DNA of 29,262 bases from CAYUCJ01 sp049282265 (GCA_049282265.1 JBAPTR010000190.1:1-29262), one strand, 5' to 3'. Numbered from the stretch's first letter, positions 14,570 through 23,459 are shown. Notes: generated by a model not told the origin, from the letters alone. A program made the numbers and translations.

Positions 14570-15838
14570 ATGGGAAAAGAACCATTTGAGGAGGAAAAGA
14601 GGCAGGCACTGGCGGAATATGCCCGCTATGTCAATCCCCAGAAGGTGCGGGTCTTGAAGAACGCGGGGCTGGACATTATCGAGGGGAGACGGGAAGGCGC
14701 TTGTGTGTGGGACATGAACGGGAAGCGGTATATCGACTGCATCACGTCGGCAGGCTCTTTTAATGTGGGGAGGAGAAACCCTGAGGTTATAGCGGCATTG
14801 AAACAGGCCCTTGATGGATATGACCTTGGCGGGTTCCTCATTTGCAGCAAACCAAAGGCCGATCTGGCAAAAAAGCTGGCAGAGATCACGCCTGGAGATT
14901 TGCAGTATGTCATGTACGGCACAGGCGGGGGTGAAGCCAACGATTTCGCCATCAAGCTTGCCAGGGGGTTTACCTTGAAGACAGGGATTATTTCGACCCT
15001 TAAAGCCTATCATGGGCACACGGGATTTTCCCTGGCAGCCATCGGGAGGGAGGAATACCGGAAGCCTTTTGAGCCGATGGTCCCGGGCTTCAAACATGTT
15101 CCGTTCAATGACCTTGATGCTATGAAAGAAGCAGTCACGGACGAAACAGCCGCGATCATCATTGAGCCGGTCCAGGGGGAGGGCGGCATCCATCTCGCCA
15201 CTGATGAGTATCTGCAGGGCTTGCGACAGCTCTGTGATGAACGGGAAGTGGTTCTCATCTTTGATGAAATCCAGACCGGGTTCGGGCGGACCGGAAAGAT
15301 GTTCTGCTGTGAACACGCCGGGGTGGTGCCCGATATTATGACCCTCGGGAAATCTCTGGGTGGTAATTTGTACCCCATTTCAGCGACCATTTACCGGGAG
15401 GAACTCAACGATTTTGTCATGACCCATCCATTCACCCATCTTTCCACCTTCGGCGGATCGGACCTGGGGTGCATCGTGGGAATGGCGGCCATTGATTACA
15501 TCATTAAAAACGGACTTCCGGAACACGCAGCGGCTATGGGCGAAAGGTTCCAGAAGGGCTTTGATGGCCTCCTGGAGCGCTACCCCGAACTCCTGGTCGA
15601 AGTAAGAAGGAAAGGGCTCATGATGGGGCTCCAGTATACCAACGATTCCATCGGCCCCCGGATGAGCTACCAGCTCGCCCAGCATGGAGTCATGGCCATA
15701 TACACCGGGAATGAACCCTCGGTTATGCGTATTATGCCGGTCCTGGGAATTCAACCGGAGGAGGTGGCTGAGGTCCTTGACGCCTTGGATAAGTCCATGG
15801 CGGAGATCATGAACCAGGGGGGGATTGAGAAGTATTGA
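14570..15838 (+). CDS. class III PLP-dependent aminotransferase (copy 1)
   Basis: The 422-residue protein shows class III aminotransferase features: GREGACVWDMNGKRYIDC near 39-57, AYHGHTGFS near 146-154, EPVQGEGG near 199-206, Asp232 in FDEIQTGFGRTG and the PLP-binding Lys261 in TLGKSLGG. The usual SGSEA segment is GTGGGEAND. The family moves amino groups from omega-amino acids or diamines to 2-oxoacids (ornithine, GABA, beta-alanine, taurine types), so the product is often an aldehyde. A GGAGG site lies before the ATG. It is 48 bp downstream of the E1 fusion and similar to the aminotransferase at 16339-17640. Confidence 0.9.
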   Translation: MGKEPFEEEKRQALAEYARYVNPQKVRVLKNAGLDIIEGRREGACVWDMNGKRYIDCITSAGSFNVGRRNPEVIAALKQALDGYDLGGFLICSKPKADLAKKLAEITPGDLQYVMYGTGGGEANDFAIKLARGFTLKTGIISTLKAYHGHTGFSLAAIGREEYRKPFEPMVPGFKHVPFNDLDAMKEAVTDETAAIIIEPVQGEGGIHLATDEYLQGLRQLCDEREVVLIFDEIQTGFGRTGKMFCCEHAGVVPDIMTLGKSLGGNLYPISATIYREELNDFVMTHPFTHLSTFGGSDLGCIVGMAAIDYIIKNGLPEHAAAMGERFQKGFDGLLERYPELLVEVRRKGLMMGLQYTNDSIGPRMSYQLAQHGVMAIYTGNEPSVMRIMPVLGIQPEEVAEVLDALDKSMAEIMNQGGIEKY

Positions 15839-15865
15839 TAAGGACAGGCATAAGGCGCACGGTTT

Positions 15866-15887
15866 GCCCGCCGGCCTTGTGGCGGGC
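15866..15887. repeat. GC-rich hairpin between operon genes
   Basis: GCCCGCC and GGCGGGC pair across GGCCTTGT in the 139-bp gap between the first aminotransferase and the SCP2 gene, the largest gap in this operon. It may be a REP-like palindrome or an mRNA stability element. There is no T-run for termination. Confidence 0.5.
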
Positions 15888-15977
15888 GGAAGGCCAAAGG
15901 AGAACGAAAAATTGTGAAGATGACGGTCGTTGGGTGTGAGCCGTTTCAGAGCAATAAAAAGGGGGAGGAAAGGGATT

Positions 15978-16337
15978 ATGGCAACTGCTGATGAGATTAT
16001 GGAGGCCCTGGAGGACTTCAAGGAACAATGCAACAACAACAAGAGGCTCCGGAGGATGCAGCGGGACTGGTCGAAGGTCCTCCACTATGAGGCTGCGGAT
16101 ACGGGCGACACCTTTACCATGACCGTGGTGGAGGGAGAGACCACCCGGAACGAGATGGGGAAGCACGGCACACCGGACGTGGTAATCGAGACCGACAGCG
16201 AGACCATGTGCGACATGTTCTGGGGGGATGCGAATCCGACCCAGAAATATTTGAAAGGTGAAATAAGGGTCAAAGGGAGCCAGGAAGATGTCATGCGGAT
16301 CGATGCCATTACGGCGGTCATCTGGCCGGAGGTGTGA
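15978..16337 (+). CDS. stand-alone SCP2 sterol-carrier-like protein
   Basis: The 119-residue protein begins MATADEIMEALEDFKEQCNNN behind GGGAGGAAAGG. Earlier starts in the frame lack a ribosome site. It carries an SCP2 fold pattern: FTMTVVEGE, PDVVIETDSETMCDMFWG, and YLKGEIRVKGS, as in small bacterial SCP2 proteins with a hydrophobic ligand tunnel. The ligand is unknown. A second SCP2-like domain is fused to the E1 enzyme of the same operon, so hydrophobic or acyl ligands may matter to the pathway. The next gene follows after one base. Confidence 0.8.
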   Translation: MATADEIMEALEDFKEQCNNNKRLRRMQRDWSKVLHYEAADTGDTFTMTVVEGETTRNEMGKHGTPDVVIETDSETMCDMFWGDANPTQKYLKGEIRVKGSQEDVMRIDAITAVIWPEV

Positions 16338-16338
16338 C

Positions 16339-17640
16339 ATGTCCGTGATTGACGACATTCTCAGTGAAACGGATCCTGAAAAGATCAGGAAAGAGACGGA
16401 GTTCAATTACCGGGAATACGTGAACCCCTTTGCCCTCAGGATGTTCAAGAACGCCAGCCTTGACATTGTCGAAGGCAAGCGGGAAGGGGCGTCTGTCTGG
16501 GATGTGTCCGGGGAAAAATATATAGACTGCGTGACGGGCGCGGGCATCTTCAACGTGGGCCGTCACAATACCGAGATCGTCGCGGACCTCAAAAAGGCCC
16601 TTGACGTGTATGACATGGGAGGCTGGATCAGTATCCTGCGGGAGCGCGGGCTGCTCGCCGGAAAGCTCGCCGAGATCACGCCCGGGAACCTGAAATATTC
16701 CCTCTTTTGCTGCGGGGGCGGAGAGGCTGTAGAGGTAGCGGTAAAGCTGGCAAGGGGACATACGGGCAGGAGGGATATCATCTGTATGGAGAACGGATAT
16801 CACGGGGTCACGGGATTCGCCCTGCCCGCCACGGGGAGAGACGTCTACAAGACCCCTTTCGCGCCCCTGGCACCGGGATACCTCCATGTGCCTTTTAACA
16901 ATATCGAAGCGGTGAAAGAGGCTGTCACTGAGGACACAGCGGCTGTTTTGCTTGAACCGGTGCAGGGCGAAGGCGGGATTATTCCCGCGGATGAGGACTA
17001 CCTCAGGTCCCTTCGGGAAGTCTGTGATCAGAACGAAATTCTCCTCATTTTTGATGAGGTGCAGACCGGTTTTGGAAGGACCGGGAAGATGTTCTGCGCG
17101 GAACATAGTGGGGTAGTCCCTGATATCATGGTCCTTGCCAAGTCCCTTTCAGGGGGGATCTATCCCATTTCCTGCGCTGTCTTTACAGAAGATATCAGCG
17201 ACTTTCTCATGACCCATCCCTTCGTCATCATCAATTCATTCGGGGGTACTTCCCTCGCGTGCCTGGTGGCTCTGGCGACCATCGAATATATCGAGAAAAA
17301 CGATCTCCCCGCGCGTGCGCACAACATGGGCGAACGATTCATGGCCGGGCTCAATATTATCAGGGAAAAGTATCCTGATCTGGTGGTGGATGTGCGGGGG
17401 AAAGGCCTGATGCTGGGCATGGAGTTTCTTGATGACAGCATCGGTCCGCGAATGGTCTATCAACTCAGGAAAAACGGCGTCATCACTATTTATACCTTCA
17501 ATAACCCGCGGATTATCAGGATCATGCCGACCCTGGTGATCACTGAACAAGAAGTTGATGTTGTCCTCGATGCACTGGAGAGATCTCTGCGGCAAATCAT
17601 GATTCAGGAGGAACGCTTTGAAGAAGGTCGTCAGAAATGA
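16339..17640 (+). CDS. class III PLP-dependent aminotransferase (copy 2)
   Basis: The 433-residue enzyme starts at MSVIDDILSETDPEKI, chosen because GGAGG precedes it; the upstream frame overlaps the SCP2 gene. It has GKREGASVWDVSGEKYIDC near 46-64, GYHGVTGFALPA near 153-164, EPVQGEGG near 206-213, Asp239 (FDEVQTGFGRTG) and Lys268 (LAKSLSGG). It is a close paralogue of the first aminotransferase along the whole length. The glycine loop is CCGGGEAVE rather than GTGGGEAND, and the substrate-side segment also differs (YDMGGWISIL versus YDLGGFLICS), so the two may act on different amines or form a mixed dimer. Confidence 0.9.
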   Translation: MSVIDDILSETDPEKIRKETEFNYREYVNPFALRMFKNASLDIVEGKREGASVWDVSGEKYIDCVTGAGIFNVGRHNTEIVADLKKALDVYDMGGWISILRERGLLAGKLAEITPGNLKYSLFCCGGGEAVEVAVKLARGHTGRRDIICMENGYHGVTGFALPATGRDVYKTPFAPLAPGYLHVPFNNIEAVKEAVTEDTAAVLLEPVQGEGGIIPADEDYLRSLREVCDQNEILLIFDEVQTGFGRTGKMFCAEHSGVVPDIMVLAKSLSGGIYPISCAVFTEDISDFLMTHPFVIINSFGGTSLACLVALATIEYIEKNDLPARAHNMGERFMAGLNIIREKYPDLVVDVRGKGLMLGMEFLDDSIGPRMVYQLRKNGVITIYTFNNPRIIRIMPTLVITEQEVDVVLDALERSLRQIMIQEERFEEGRQK

Positions 17641-17658
17641 AGGAATAGAGGTGATCCC

Positions 17659-19059
17659 ATGACAGAGTTGAGACGGGCCCTGGGCTTGAGGACCGTGGTT
17701 TCCACGGGCGCCGGTATGGCCCTTGCCACGGTCAACTATGTGGCGTTCATTGAAGTGGCCAGCTATCTTACGGGAAATTCCGCGTGGATAGCCATTCTGA
17801 CCTCCGGCATCATGGCAGTCCTTGCCGGTTCCTGCTTTTCGGAACTCAACTCCATGTACCCGTCGGCCGCGGGGATTAAGCTCTACATTGAAAAAGCCTT
17901 TGGGGAGAGAGCGGCGATTATCATTGCCGGTGTGTACGTGATGGGCCAGCTCGCCATTGTGGGGGCGGAAATTTATATCCTCTCTCAGGCCCTGGGCCAG
18001 GGATTTACGTTTATGACGCCGGTGGTATGGGCGATCGCGTTTGGATTGGTCCTGCTCTATCTGAATTACCGGGGGATACGGATCGCCGGCACCGTTCAGG
18101 ACATCATCGCCTATGCCATGTTTATCGGCCTGATCCTGGTGTCGGTCTATGGTTTTTACCGGATCGATTTTCAAATAGCCATGCCCTTTGAAGTGGGGAG
18201 CCTGGACGGTTTTATCCAGGCGGTGGCCATCGGGATCGCCTGTTTCATTGCCTTTGAATGGGTGGTTACCCTCTCCGAGGAGGTCACGGATACGAAGATC
18301 ATCCCGAAGGGCATGATGTTGTCTCTGGGGCTTCTGGCCATTACTTATGCCCTATTTTCAACAGCAATGACCTCGATCCTGGATAAACAGCAGCTCGCCT
18401 GGGTCCTGAAGCCGGAAGGACTCCCCATCCCGCACCTCCTCTACGGGAAGAAGCTGCTAGGCGGTTTTGGCCTGTACTTCATGATCGTCATGGCCCTCTT
18501 CGCTTCTCTCACCTCACTGAATGCGGGAATTATGACCGCCTCCAGGTTTCTCTATGCCATGGCCAGGGACTGGTCCATCCCGCGGTTCATCGCCAAACTT
18601 CACCCGAAGTATGCAACCCCTTGGGTGGCTATGCTCGTGGTGTGCGTGTACGCCGTCATCATAACGGTCTATGGCTTTTTGACCCATTATGTGCTTTCCA
18701 TGATCCTGATCATCGCTGCCACCGAGTGTATGATTTATATGGTCATGGCCCTTTCAGTCATCCGTCTTCGGTATAAGGAACCGGACACAAAGAGGGGCTT
18801 CAGGATAAAAGGAGGGATCACCATTCCCATTGTGGTCATTCTTGTGTATGGCATTGTGGCGGGATCTATCCTCTTCGGCCCGGTCAAGCCCCAGGATGAA
18901 CTGGACCAGCACATTGCCCTTTTTTTTATCCTGGGCCTCGCGATCCTGAATACGCTTTATGTATATACCATATTGCCGAGACTTCGGGCAAAATATCAGA
19001 AGCTTGCCGAGGCCAGGAAGCCGCGGAGAAGACGAAGGACGCCGGCTCCTTCCGAATGA
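17659..19059 (+). CDS. APC-family amino acid permease
   Basis: The 466-residue protein has about twelve transmembrane helices. The N-terminus (LGLRTVVSTGAGMALATVNY) and CFSELNSMYPSAAGIKLYIEKAFG near 54-77 match the APC superfamily substrate-binding helices. It likely imports, or exchanges, the amino compound used by the two aminotransferases upstream. GAGGTGATCCC precedes its ATG, 18 bases after the previous stop. The charged tail (RKPRRRRRTPAPSE) ends exactly where an antitoxin fragment on the other strand begins, so the last residues may come from a rearrangement junction. Confidence 0.88.
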   Translation: MTELRRALGLRTVVSTGAGMALATVNYVAFIEVASYLTGNSAWIAILTSGIMAVLAGSCFSELNSMYPSAAGIKLYIEKAFGERAAIIIAGVYVMGQLAIVGAEIYILSQALGQGFTFMTPVVWAIAFGLVLLYLNYRGIRIAGTVQDIIAYAMFIGLILVSVYGFYRIDFQIAMPFEVGSLDGFIQAVAIGIACFIAFEWVVTLSEEVTDTKIIPKGMMLSLGLLAITYALFSTAMTSILDKQQLAWVLKPEGLPIPHLLYGKKLLGGFGLYFMIVMALFASLTSLNAGIMTASRFLYAMARDWSIPRFIAKLHPKYATPWVAMLVVCVYAVIITVYGFLTHYVLSMILIIAATECMIYMVMALSVIRLRYKEPDTKRGFRIKGGITIPIVVILVYGIVAGSILFGPVKPQDELDQHIALFFILGLAILNTLYVYTILPRLRAKYQKLAEARKPRRRRRTPAPSE

Positions 19060-19141
19060 CGATGGTTTCTTGGGATTTTGCAGCCTCGTTCAGTACCTTT
19101 GGCGCATGTTCCTTGAATTCACTAATGGCCATTGTCTTCAC
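19050..19141 (-). pseudogene. N-terminal fragment of a Phd/YefM-type antitoxin
   Basis: From a GTG at 19141 behind a GAAGGAGGTGG site the - strand encodes VKTMAISEFKEHAPKVLNEA then KSQETIVIRK, the typical start of a Phd/YefM antitoxin. After about 31 residues the sequence runs into the 3' end of the permease gene and the family pattern (RGKPVA) is lost. No toxin gene is present. It is a truncated relic. Confidence 0.6.
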
Positions 19142-19198
19142 GTGACCACCTCCTTCTTTCATGAAATAGTCAAATAAAGTGGTCAAGTCAGGAGAAAA

Positions 19199-19286
19199 TG
19201 TCAGAAGCCATATGGTGCATGGTGGATAGAACTGTTTTCAACATTTCGCTCCCATTGCAACCCCTTCATCGCACCATATGCCTTTC
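19199..19286. repeat. imperfect 88-bp palindrome
   Basis: CATATGGTGC (19209-19218) and GCACCATATG (19271-19280) pair perfectly, and flanking bases extend the match (CAGAAG-type left, CTTTCTG-type right) to over 20 bp with a few mismatches. It lies between the antitoxin relic and the ABC operon. It could be a miniature element or a regulatory hairpin for the operon. Confidence 0.55.
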
Positions 19287-19373
19287 TGTCTTACAACCTT
19301 TCAAAAATCCGATTGATCCTCTAGGATGGAACTGCACAATCATAAGAAGAGGAGAAAAGGAAAGGTGATTTCT

Positions 19374-20060
19374 ATGGCCCTTATTGAAATGCAAGACATC
19401 AAGAAAGACTATTTTCTCGGGGAAGCCGTGGTCCATGCGATTCAGGGGATCGACCTGCAGATTGATACGGGGGAGTTTGTGGGCATCTGGGGGCCGTCAG
19501 GCTCGGGTAAGACCACCTTGCTCAATCTGATCGGGGCCATTGATGAACCGACGGAAGGCTCTCTGGAGATCGCCGGCCGGGAAGTAAGCTCCTTGTCGGA
19601 CAATCAGAGAAGTGAGCTTCGTAATGAATCCATCGGCTTTATCTTCCAGGGTTTTAACCTGATCCCGGTCTTCTCCGCCCTGGAGAATGTGATGCTCCCC
19701 CTCCAGATCAAAGGGACCTCCCCGGGTGACGCCAAGGCCAGAGCCTTTAAACGGCTGGAGGCGGTCGGCCTGGCGGATCTGGTCAACAATCGCCCCTTTA
19801 AGATGTCCGGCGGACAACAGCAACGGGTGGCTATTGCCCGGGCCCTGGTGACCGATCCCTCACTGGTGATCGCCGATGAACCGACCGCCAACCTGGATTC
19901 GAAAACCGCACACATGATCCTTGATCTCATGCGCGATTTGAATGAGAAAGAGAGGACCACTTTTATCTTTTCCACGCACGATCAACGGTTGCTGGATCGG
20001 GTCAAACGCCTGGTTCGTATGGAGGACGGCCGAATCATTGAAGGAGGGGCGGGACAATGA
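19374..20060 (+). CDS. ABC transporter ATPase, LolD/MacB type
   Basis: The 228-residue ATPase has Walker A GPSGSGKTT at 40-48, Q-loop FQGFNLIP, signature MSGGQQQRVA near 144-153, Walker B LVIADEP near 164-170 and an H-loop STHD. Features such as LxNLIGAIDEPTEG and NLIPVFSALENVMLPL are typical of the LolD/MacB/FtsE group that works with FtsX-like permeases. The start at 19374 has AAGGTGA upstream; an earlier ATG at 19326 is less likely. It overlaps the permease gene by four bases. Such pumps power movement of lipoproteins or lipids out of the inner membrane. Confidence 0.92.
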   Translation: MALIEMQDIKKDYFLGEAVVHAIQGIDLQIDTGEFVGIWGPSGSGKTTLLNLIGAIDEPTEGSLEIAGREVSSLSDNQRSELRNESIGFIFQGFNLIPVFSALENVMLPLQIKGTSPGDAKARAFKRLEAVGLADLVNNRPFKMSGGQQQRVAIARALVTDPSLVIADEPTANLDSKTAHMILDLMRDLNEKERTTFIFSTHDQRLLDRVKRLVRMEDGRIIEGGAGQ

Positions 20061-21295
20061 TCAACTGGATGAAACTTGCCGTTCGCAACGTCCTCAGAAA
20101 CAAACGCCGCTCGCTGGTCACCCTGCTGGCCATCGGTGTGGGCTTCTCGGCCGTCAGCCTTTTTTACGGGTATGTTAGCTACATGTATTATGGACTGAGA
20201 GTATCGGCAATCCGGGGCGAGGGACTCGGGAATCTGACGATTTTCAAGGCCGGATGGAATGAAAAAGGGAAGCTCGATCCGGAAAAATATATGCTCTCGA
20301 AAGAGGAAACCGAGCGGATCATGAAAATCGTCTCAGCGGAGAACGGGGTGGTCGTGGCTACCCCTCAGATCCATGTGAGCGGCATCGTGTCAAATGGCAC
20401 GGCATCCACCATCTTCATCGCGCAGGGTGTGGTGCCCAAGGACGAAAAGATCATCAAGGGCGCCTGGGCTGAATTCAGGCCGGTGAAGGGAAAGACCCTG
20501 GACGACAAGATTACTTATGGCGTGGAAGCGAGCCAGGACCTGGCCAGGTACCTCGGCTTTTCGCCCGGCGCCGACGGGGTCGTCATGGCGACTACTCTCG
20601 GAGGCCAGATGAACGCCATGGATATTCTCGTCAGGGGCGTATACGATACCGGTTCGGATGCGACGAATGACAAATACATGCGATGCACTTTCGGCTTCGC
20701 CCAGTCGCTCGTGGATACAAAATCCGCTGAAAGAATCGTGGTTCTCCTGAATGATTGGAAGAAGACAGAGAGCATGCGAACGAAACTATTAAGCAAGCTC
20801 AGTCAGGCCGGGATTCCCACCGAGATAAAGACCTGGAATGAACTCTCCCTGTTTTACAATAAGGTCAGAGGCATGTTTGACATGATCTTTCTCTTCCTGT
20901 TTTCCATCGTCCTGGTGATCGTGATCATGAGCACCGTCAACACGATGGGCATGGCTGTTCTGGAAAGAACGAGAGAGATCGGGACCCTGAGGGCGCTTGG
21001 GCTGAAGCGCAGAGGCGTATCACTCATTTTCGCTCTGGAAGGCGGGCTTTTGGGGCTCTTCGGCAGTATCATCGGAATTTTTCTACATGTGATCGTGTGG
21101 GGAGCCATTAAAATCATTTCGCCCACCTATACGCCTCCGGGCGTATCGACGCCTGTGCCGCTGGTCGTCGACCTGGTCCCCCATTTTCTGATTATTTTGG
21201 TGCTTTGTCTGGTCGTACTTTCCCTGCTGGCGGCTATTATTCCGGCCAGGCGGGCGGCCGCACAAAATGTGGTGGACGCCCTCGGGCATGTCTAA
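20057..21295 (+). CDS. FtsX/LolC/MacB-type ABC permease
   Basis: The 412-residue protein begins MINWMKLAVRNVLRNKRRS, the common start of FtsX-type permeases. One transmembrane helix (about 17-40) is followed by a large periplasmic domain (about 45-265) and three helices near 275-300, 325-350 and 375-400. The MAVLERTREIGTLRALGLKR stretch between helices is the coupling region typical of this type VII ABC family. It makes a full exporter with the overlapping ATPase gene. With the following LolA-like and barrel genes it suggests transport of a lipid or lipoprotein across the envelope. Confidence 0.9.
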   Translation: MINWMKLAVRNVLRNKRRSLVTLLAIGVGFSAVSLFYGYVSYMYYGLRVSAIRGEGLGNLTIFKAGWNEKGKLDPEKYMLSKEETERIMKIVSAENGVVVATPQIHVSGIVSNGTASTIFIAQGVVPKDEKIIKGAWAEFRPVKGKTLDDKITYGVEASQDLARYLGFSPGADGVVMATTLGGQMNAMDILVRGVYDTGSDATNDKYMRCTFGFAQSLVDTKSAERIVVLLNDWKKTESMRTKLLSKLSQAGIPTEIKTWNELSLFYNKVRGMFDMIFLFLFSIVLVIVIMSTVNTMGMAVLERTREIGTLRALGLKRRGVSLIFALEGGLLGLFGSIIGIFLHVIVWGAIKIISPTYTPPGVSTPVPLVVDLVPHFLIILVLCLVVLSLLAAIIPARRAAAQNVVDALGHV

Positions 21296-21316
21296 GATGA
21301 TGATAGGAGGAGAACA

Positions 21317-22081
21317 ATGACCAAGCGATCCAGTAAACGGTTTCGGAAGACGCTCCTTTGGACGATGGCTGTGGGCATGGGTCTTCATTTTTCTTGTGCT
21401 TATGCCTCCTTGTCCCCCAAGCAGATTCTCAGGAAGGCGGATGAGGCTCGGGGAAATGCAGAGGGGGTGGAATGGCGCATCGATATCCGATCCGTCGAGA
21501 GGGGACGCAAACAGCAGAGGAGGCTCCGGGTAAGTGCCCGAAGTTTCAATTCCCTGGCGGAATTCCTTGCACCGCCCAATGTGAGAGGTCAGAAGCTCCT
21601 GATGCTGGATCGCAACATGTGGTTTGCAAAACCGGGTCTGTCGAAACCGGTTCCTATTTCTCCCCGGCAGAAACTGCTCGGAGGGGCGGCCAACGGTGAT
21701 ATCGCATCCACCAATTATGCGGGCGATTACAACATCGTGAAGACGTCGGAAGGCATGGTGAACGGAGAAAAATGCTATCTCTTCGACCTGAAGGCCTCGG
21801 ACAACAGGGCGACCTACGACCGGATACTGTACTGGATATCCATGAAGAGACTGGTCGGGCTCAAGGCCGAATTCTATACCGTTTCGGGAAAGATGTTCAA
21901 GACCGCCGTATTCGAATACAAGAACAGCATCACCATCGCAGGCAAGCCCCGGGAGTTTATTTCCAGAATGGTCATCACCAGTGCGCTGATAAAAAACGAT
22001 GTCACCACCATGAACTATGGCCGGGTCGTGATCAGGAAGATCCCGGATTCCGTGTTCAATCTCAACTTATTGACGAGATGA
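21317..22081 (+). CDS. periplasmic outer-membrane lipoprotein-sorting protein (LolA-like)
   Basis: The 254-residue protein has a signal peptide (about 1-31, ending AYAS) and begins its mature part with LSPKQILRKADEARG. It contains EFLAPPNVRGQKLLMLDRNMWFAKPG and NYAGDYNIVK, hallmarks of the LolA-like outer-membrane lipoprotein-sorting family (PF17131). The fold is a half-barrel that carries hydrophobic cargo through the periplasm. AGGAGGAGAAC precedes the ATG. Its position after the ATPase and permease suggests it accepts cargo from them; the cargo need not be a lipoprotein. Confidence 0.85.
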   Translation: MTKRSSKRFRKTLLWTMAVGMGLHFSCAYASLSPKQILRKADEARGNAEGVEWRIDIRSVERGRKQQRRLRVSARSFNSLAEFLAPPNVRGQKLLMLDRNMWFAKPGLSKPVPISPRQKLLGGAANGDIASTNYAGDYNIVKTSEGMVNGEKCYLFDLKASDNRATYDRILYWISMKRLVGLKAEFYTVSGKMFKTAVFEYKNSITIAGKPREFISRMVITSALIKNDVTTMNYGRVVIRKIPDSVFNLNLLTR

Positions 22082-22109
22082 TCTCCTATAGGACGGGACA
22101 GGAGTGAGG

Positions 22110-23459
22110 ATGCAAACGACCCTGTCAAAGAAATTGAATGTCCTCATTATTTTTGTTCTGCTTGCCGGAATGGTATGGCGGCCGGCGCCGGCCCTGTCCG
22201 CCGAGGGCGACAGTCCCGGGTCATCCGAAATCCGGAAACCGGCCGAAGCCTTTCGCTTCGATCTCCGGGTCCTGAGTTACGGCATTATCCAGCAGCCGTC
22301 CGACTCGAGCCAGAATCCGGGCAACAATTTCCTGCAGATACCACGTTACACCGGGAATCTGGAATTCCGACCCGATTTGGCCCTCAAGACCGATTCGCTG
22401 GATCTTATGGCCAAACCGAGACTGCGTCTCGAATACCGGGAGTGGGAAGAAGGATCTCGTGAGGGGAGGGGAGACTGGGAAAGCGATCTGTACGTCAATG
22501 AATGGCTGGCCAGATGGAAAGCGAACGAGAACCTTTTCGTATCCTATGGCCGGGAAAACCTGCAATGGGGACCCTCGTTTCTATTCTCCCCGTCCAATCC
22601 CTTTTTTCCGGATAACGGCCGCCGCAATCCTTACGAGGAGGTCCCGGGGATGGACTTCGGCCGGGTGATCTGGATTCCGGACAGCGCCTGGACGGTTTCT
22701 TTTATAGCAAATACGGACGAGGGACGAAACGACATCAACCTGCCCGGGCCCTTTGAAAGGGCCTATGCCTTGAAAATGGACTACCAGGGACGGGAGGGTT
22801 ATGGATCGGTTATCCTGACACACCGCGAGAATTCAGAAAACAGCCTGGGATTTTACGGCGGCGTGACTTTGTCAGACGCCGTCCTCGTATATGCCGAAGG
22901 CGCCATGATCCGGCATGACTATGCCCTGTACCCCCGAAGGGACGGCTCTCCTTTCGGTGCGTCCATGGAGAGGATCCACGCGGATGATTCAACCGTCCAG
23001 CCGGCGATTCTGTTGGGAAGCTCTTATACATTCGCGGAGGGCGGCACGTTTACGGGGGAATACGCCTACTACGGTCCGGGGTATAGTGGCGCCGAGGCGG
23101 ACCGTTACTATGTCTTGAGGCGAAAGGCGGCTGAGGCCCTTGCTTACGGCGGCCCTATATCCGGGCTTGGGCGGCTGACACTCTGGCAGACGGTCAATAC
23201 GGGATTGCGGCACCTGAGAAGAAACTACGCCCTTCTCCAGTACAACCGGAACAATATCGAAGACTGCATCGACTTGACCTTCCGCTGGACGCAGAATCTG
23301 GATGACTGGTCAGGCCAGTTGACGGCCCTTGGGTCCTATATTCTCGGAAATCATATCCAGCTTTTTGCCGTCGGGACGGTAAACGGGGGAAGAGGCGATA
23401 CGGAGTTCGGGGGCCTCCTGGATTACCAATGCATGATGGGTTTGCAGTATACATTTTAG
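22110..23459 (+). CDS. outer-membrane beta-barrel protein of the export operon
   Basis: The 449-residue product has a signal peptide (about 1-31, PALSA) and a C-terminal phenylalanine (GLQYTF) as in outer-membrane barrels. Alternating aromatic/polar strands recur throughout (LKTDSLDLMAKPRLRLEYRE; LFVSYGRENLQWGPSFLFSP; GGVTLSDAVLVYAEGAMIRH). I do not recognise a named family. ATG 22110 follows GGAG; a GTG six bases earlier is possible. Being last in an operon with an ABC exporter and LolA-like carrier, it may receive or insert the cargo at the outer membrane. Confidence 0.75.
   Translation: MQTTLSKKLNVLIIFVLLAGMVWRPAPALSAEGDSPGSSEIRKPAEAFRFDLRVLSYGIIQQPSDSSQNPGNNFLQIPRYTGNLEFRPDLALKTDSLDLMAKPRLRLEYREWEEGSREGRGDWESDLYVNEWLARWKANENLFVSYGRENLQWGPSFLFSPSNPFFPDNGRRNPYEEVPGMDFGRVIWIPDSAWTVSFIANTDEGRNDINLPGPFERAYALKMDYQGREGYGSVILTHRENSENSLGFYGGVTLSDAVLVYAEGAMIRHDYALYPRRDGSPFGASMERIHADDSTVQPAILLGSSYTFAEGGTFTGEYAYYGPGYSGAEADRYYVLRRKAAEALAYGGPISGLGRLTLWQTVNTGLRHLRRNYALLQYNRNNIEDCIDLTFRWTQNLDDWSGQLTALGSYILGNHIQLFAVGTVNGGRGDTEFGGLLDYQCMMGLQYTF

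Noticed and set aside
14291..15316. Long open frame (341 codons) on the - strand across the E1 and aminotransferase genes
   Set aside because: It is antisense to well-supported genes, has no recognisable product and reflects GC-rich codon bias.
17236..18174. Long - strand open frame over the aminotransferase/permease junction
   Set aside because: It is antisense to two clear genes, with a His/Asp/Arg-rich composition typical of shadow frames.
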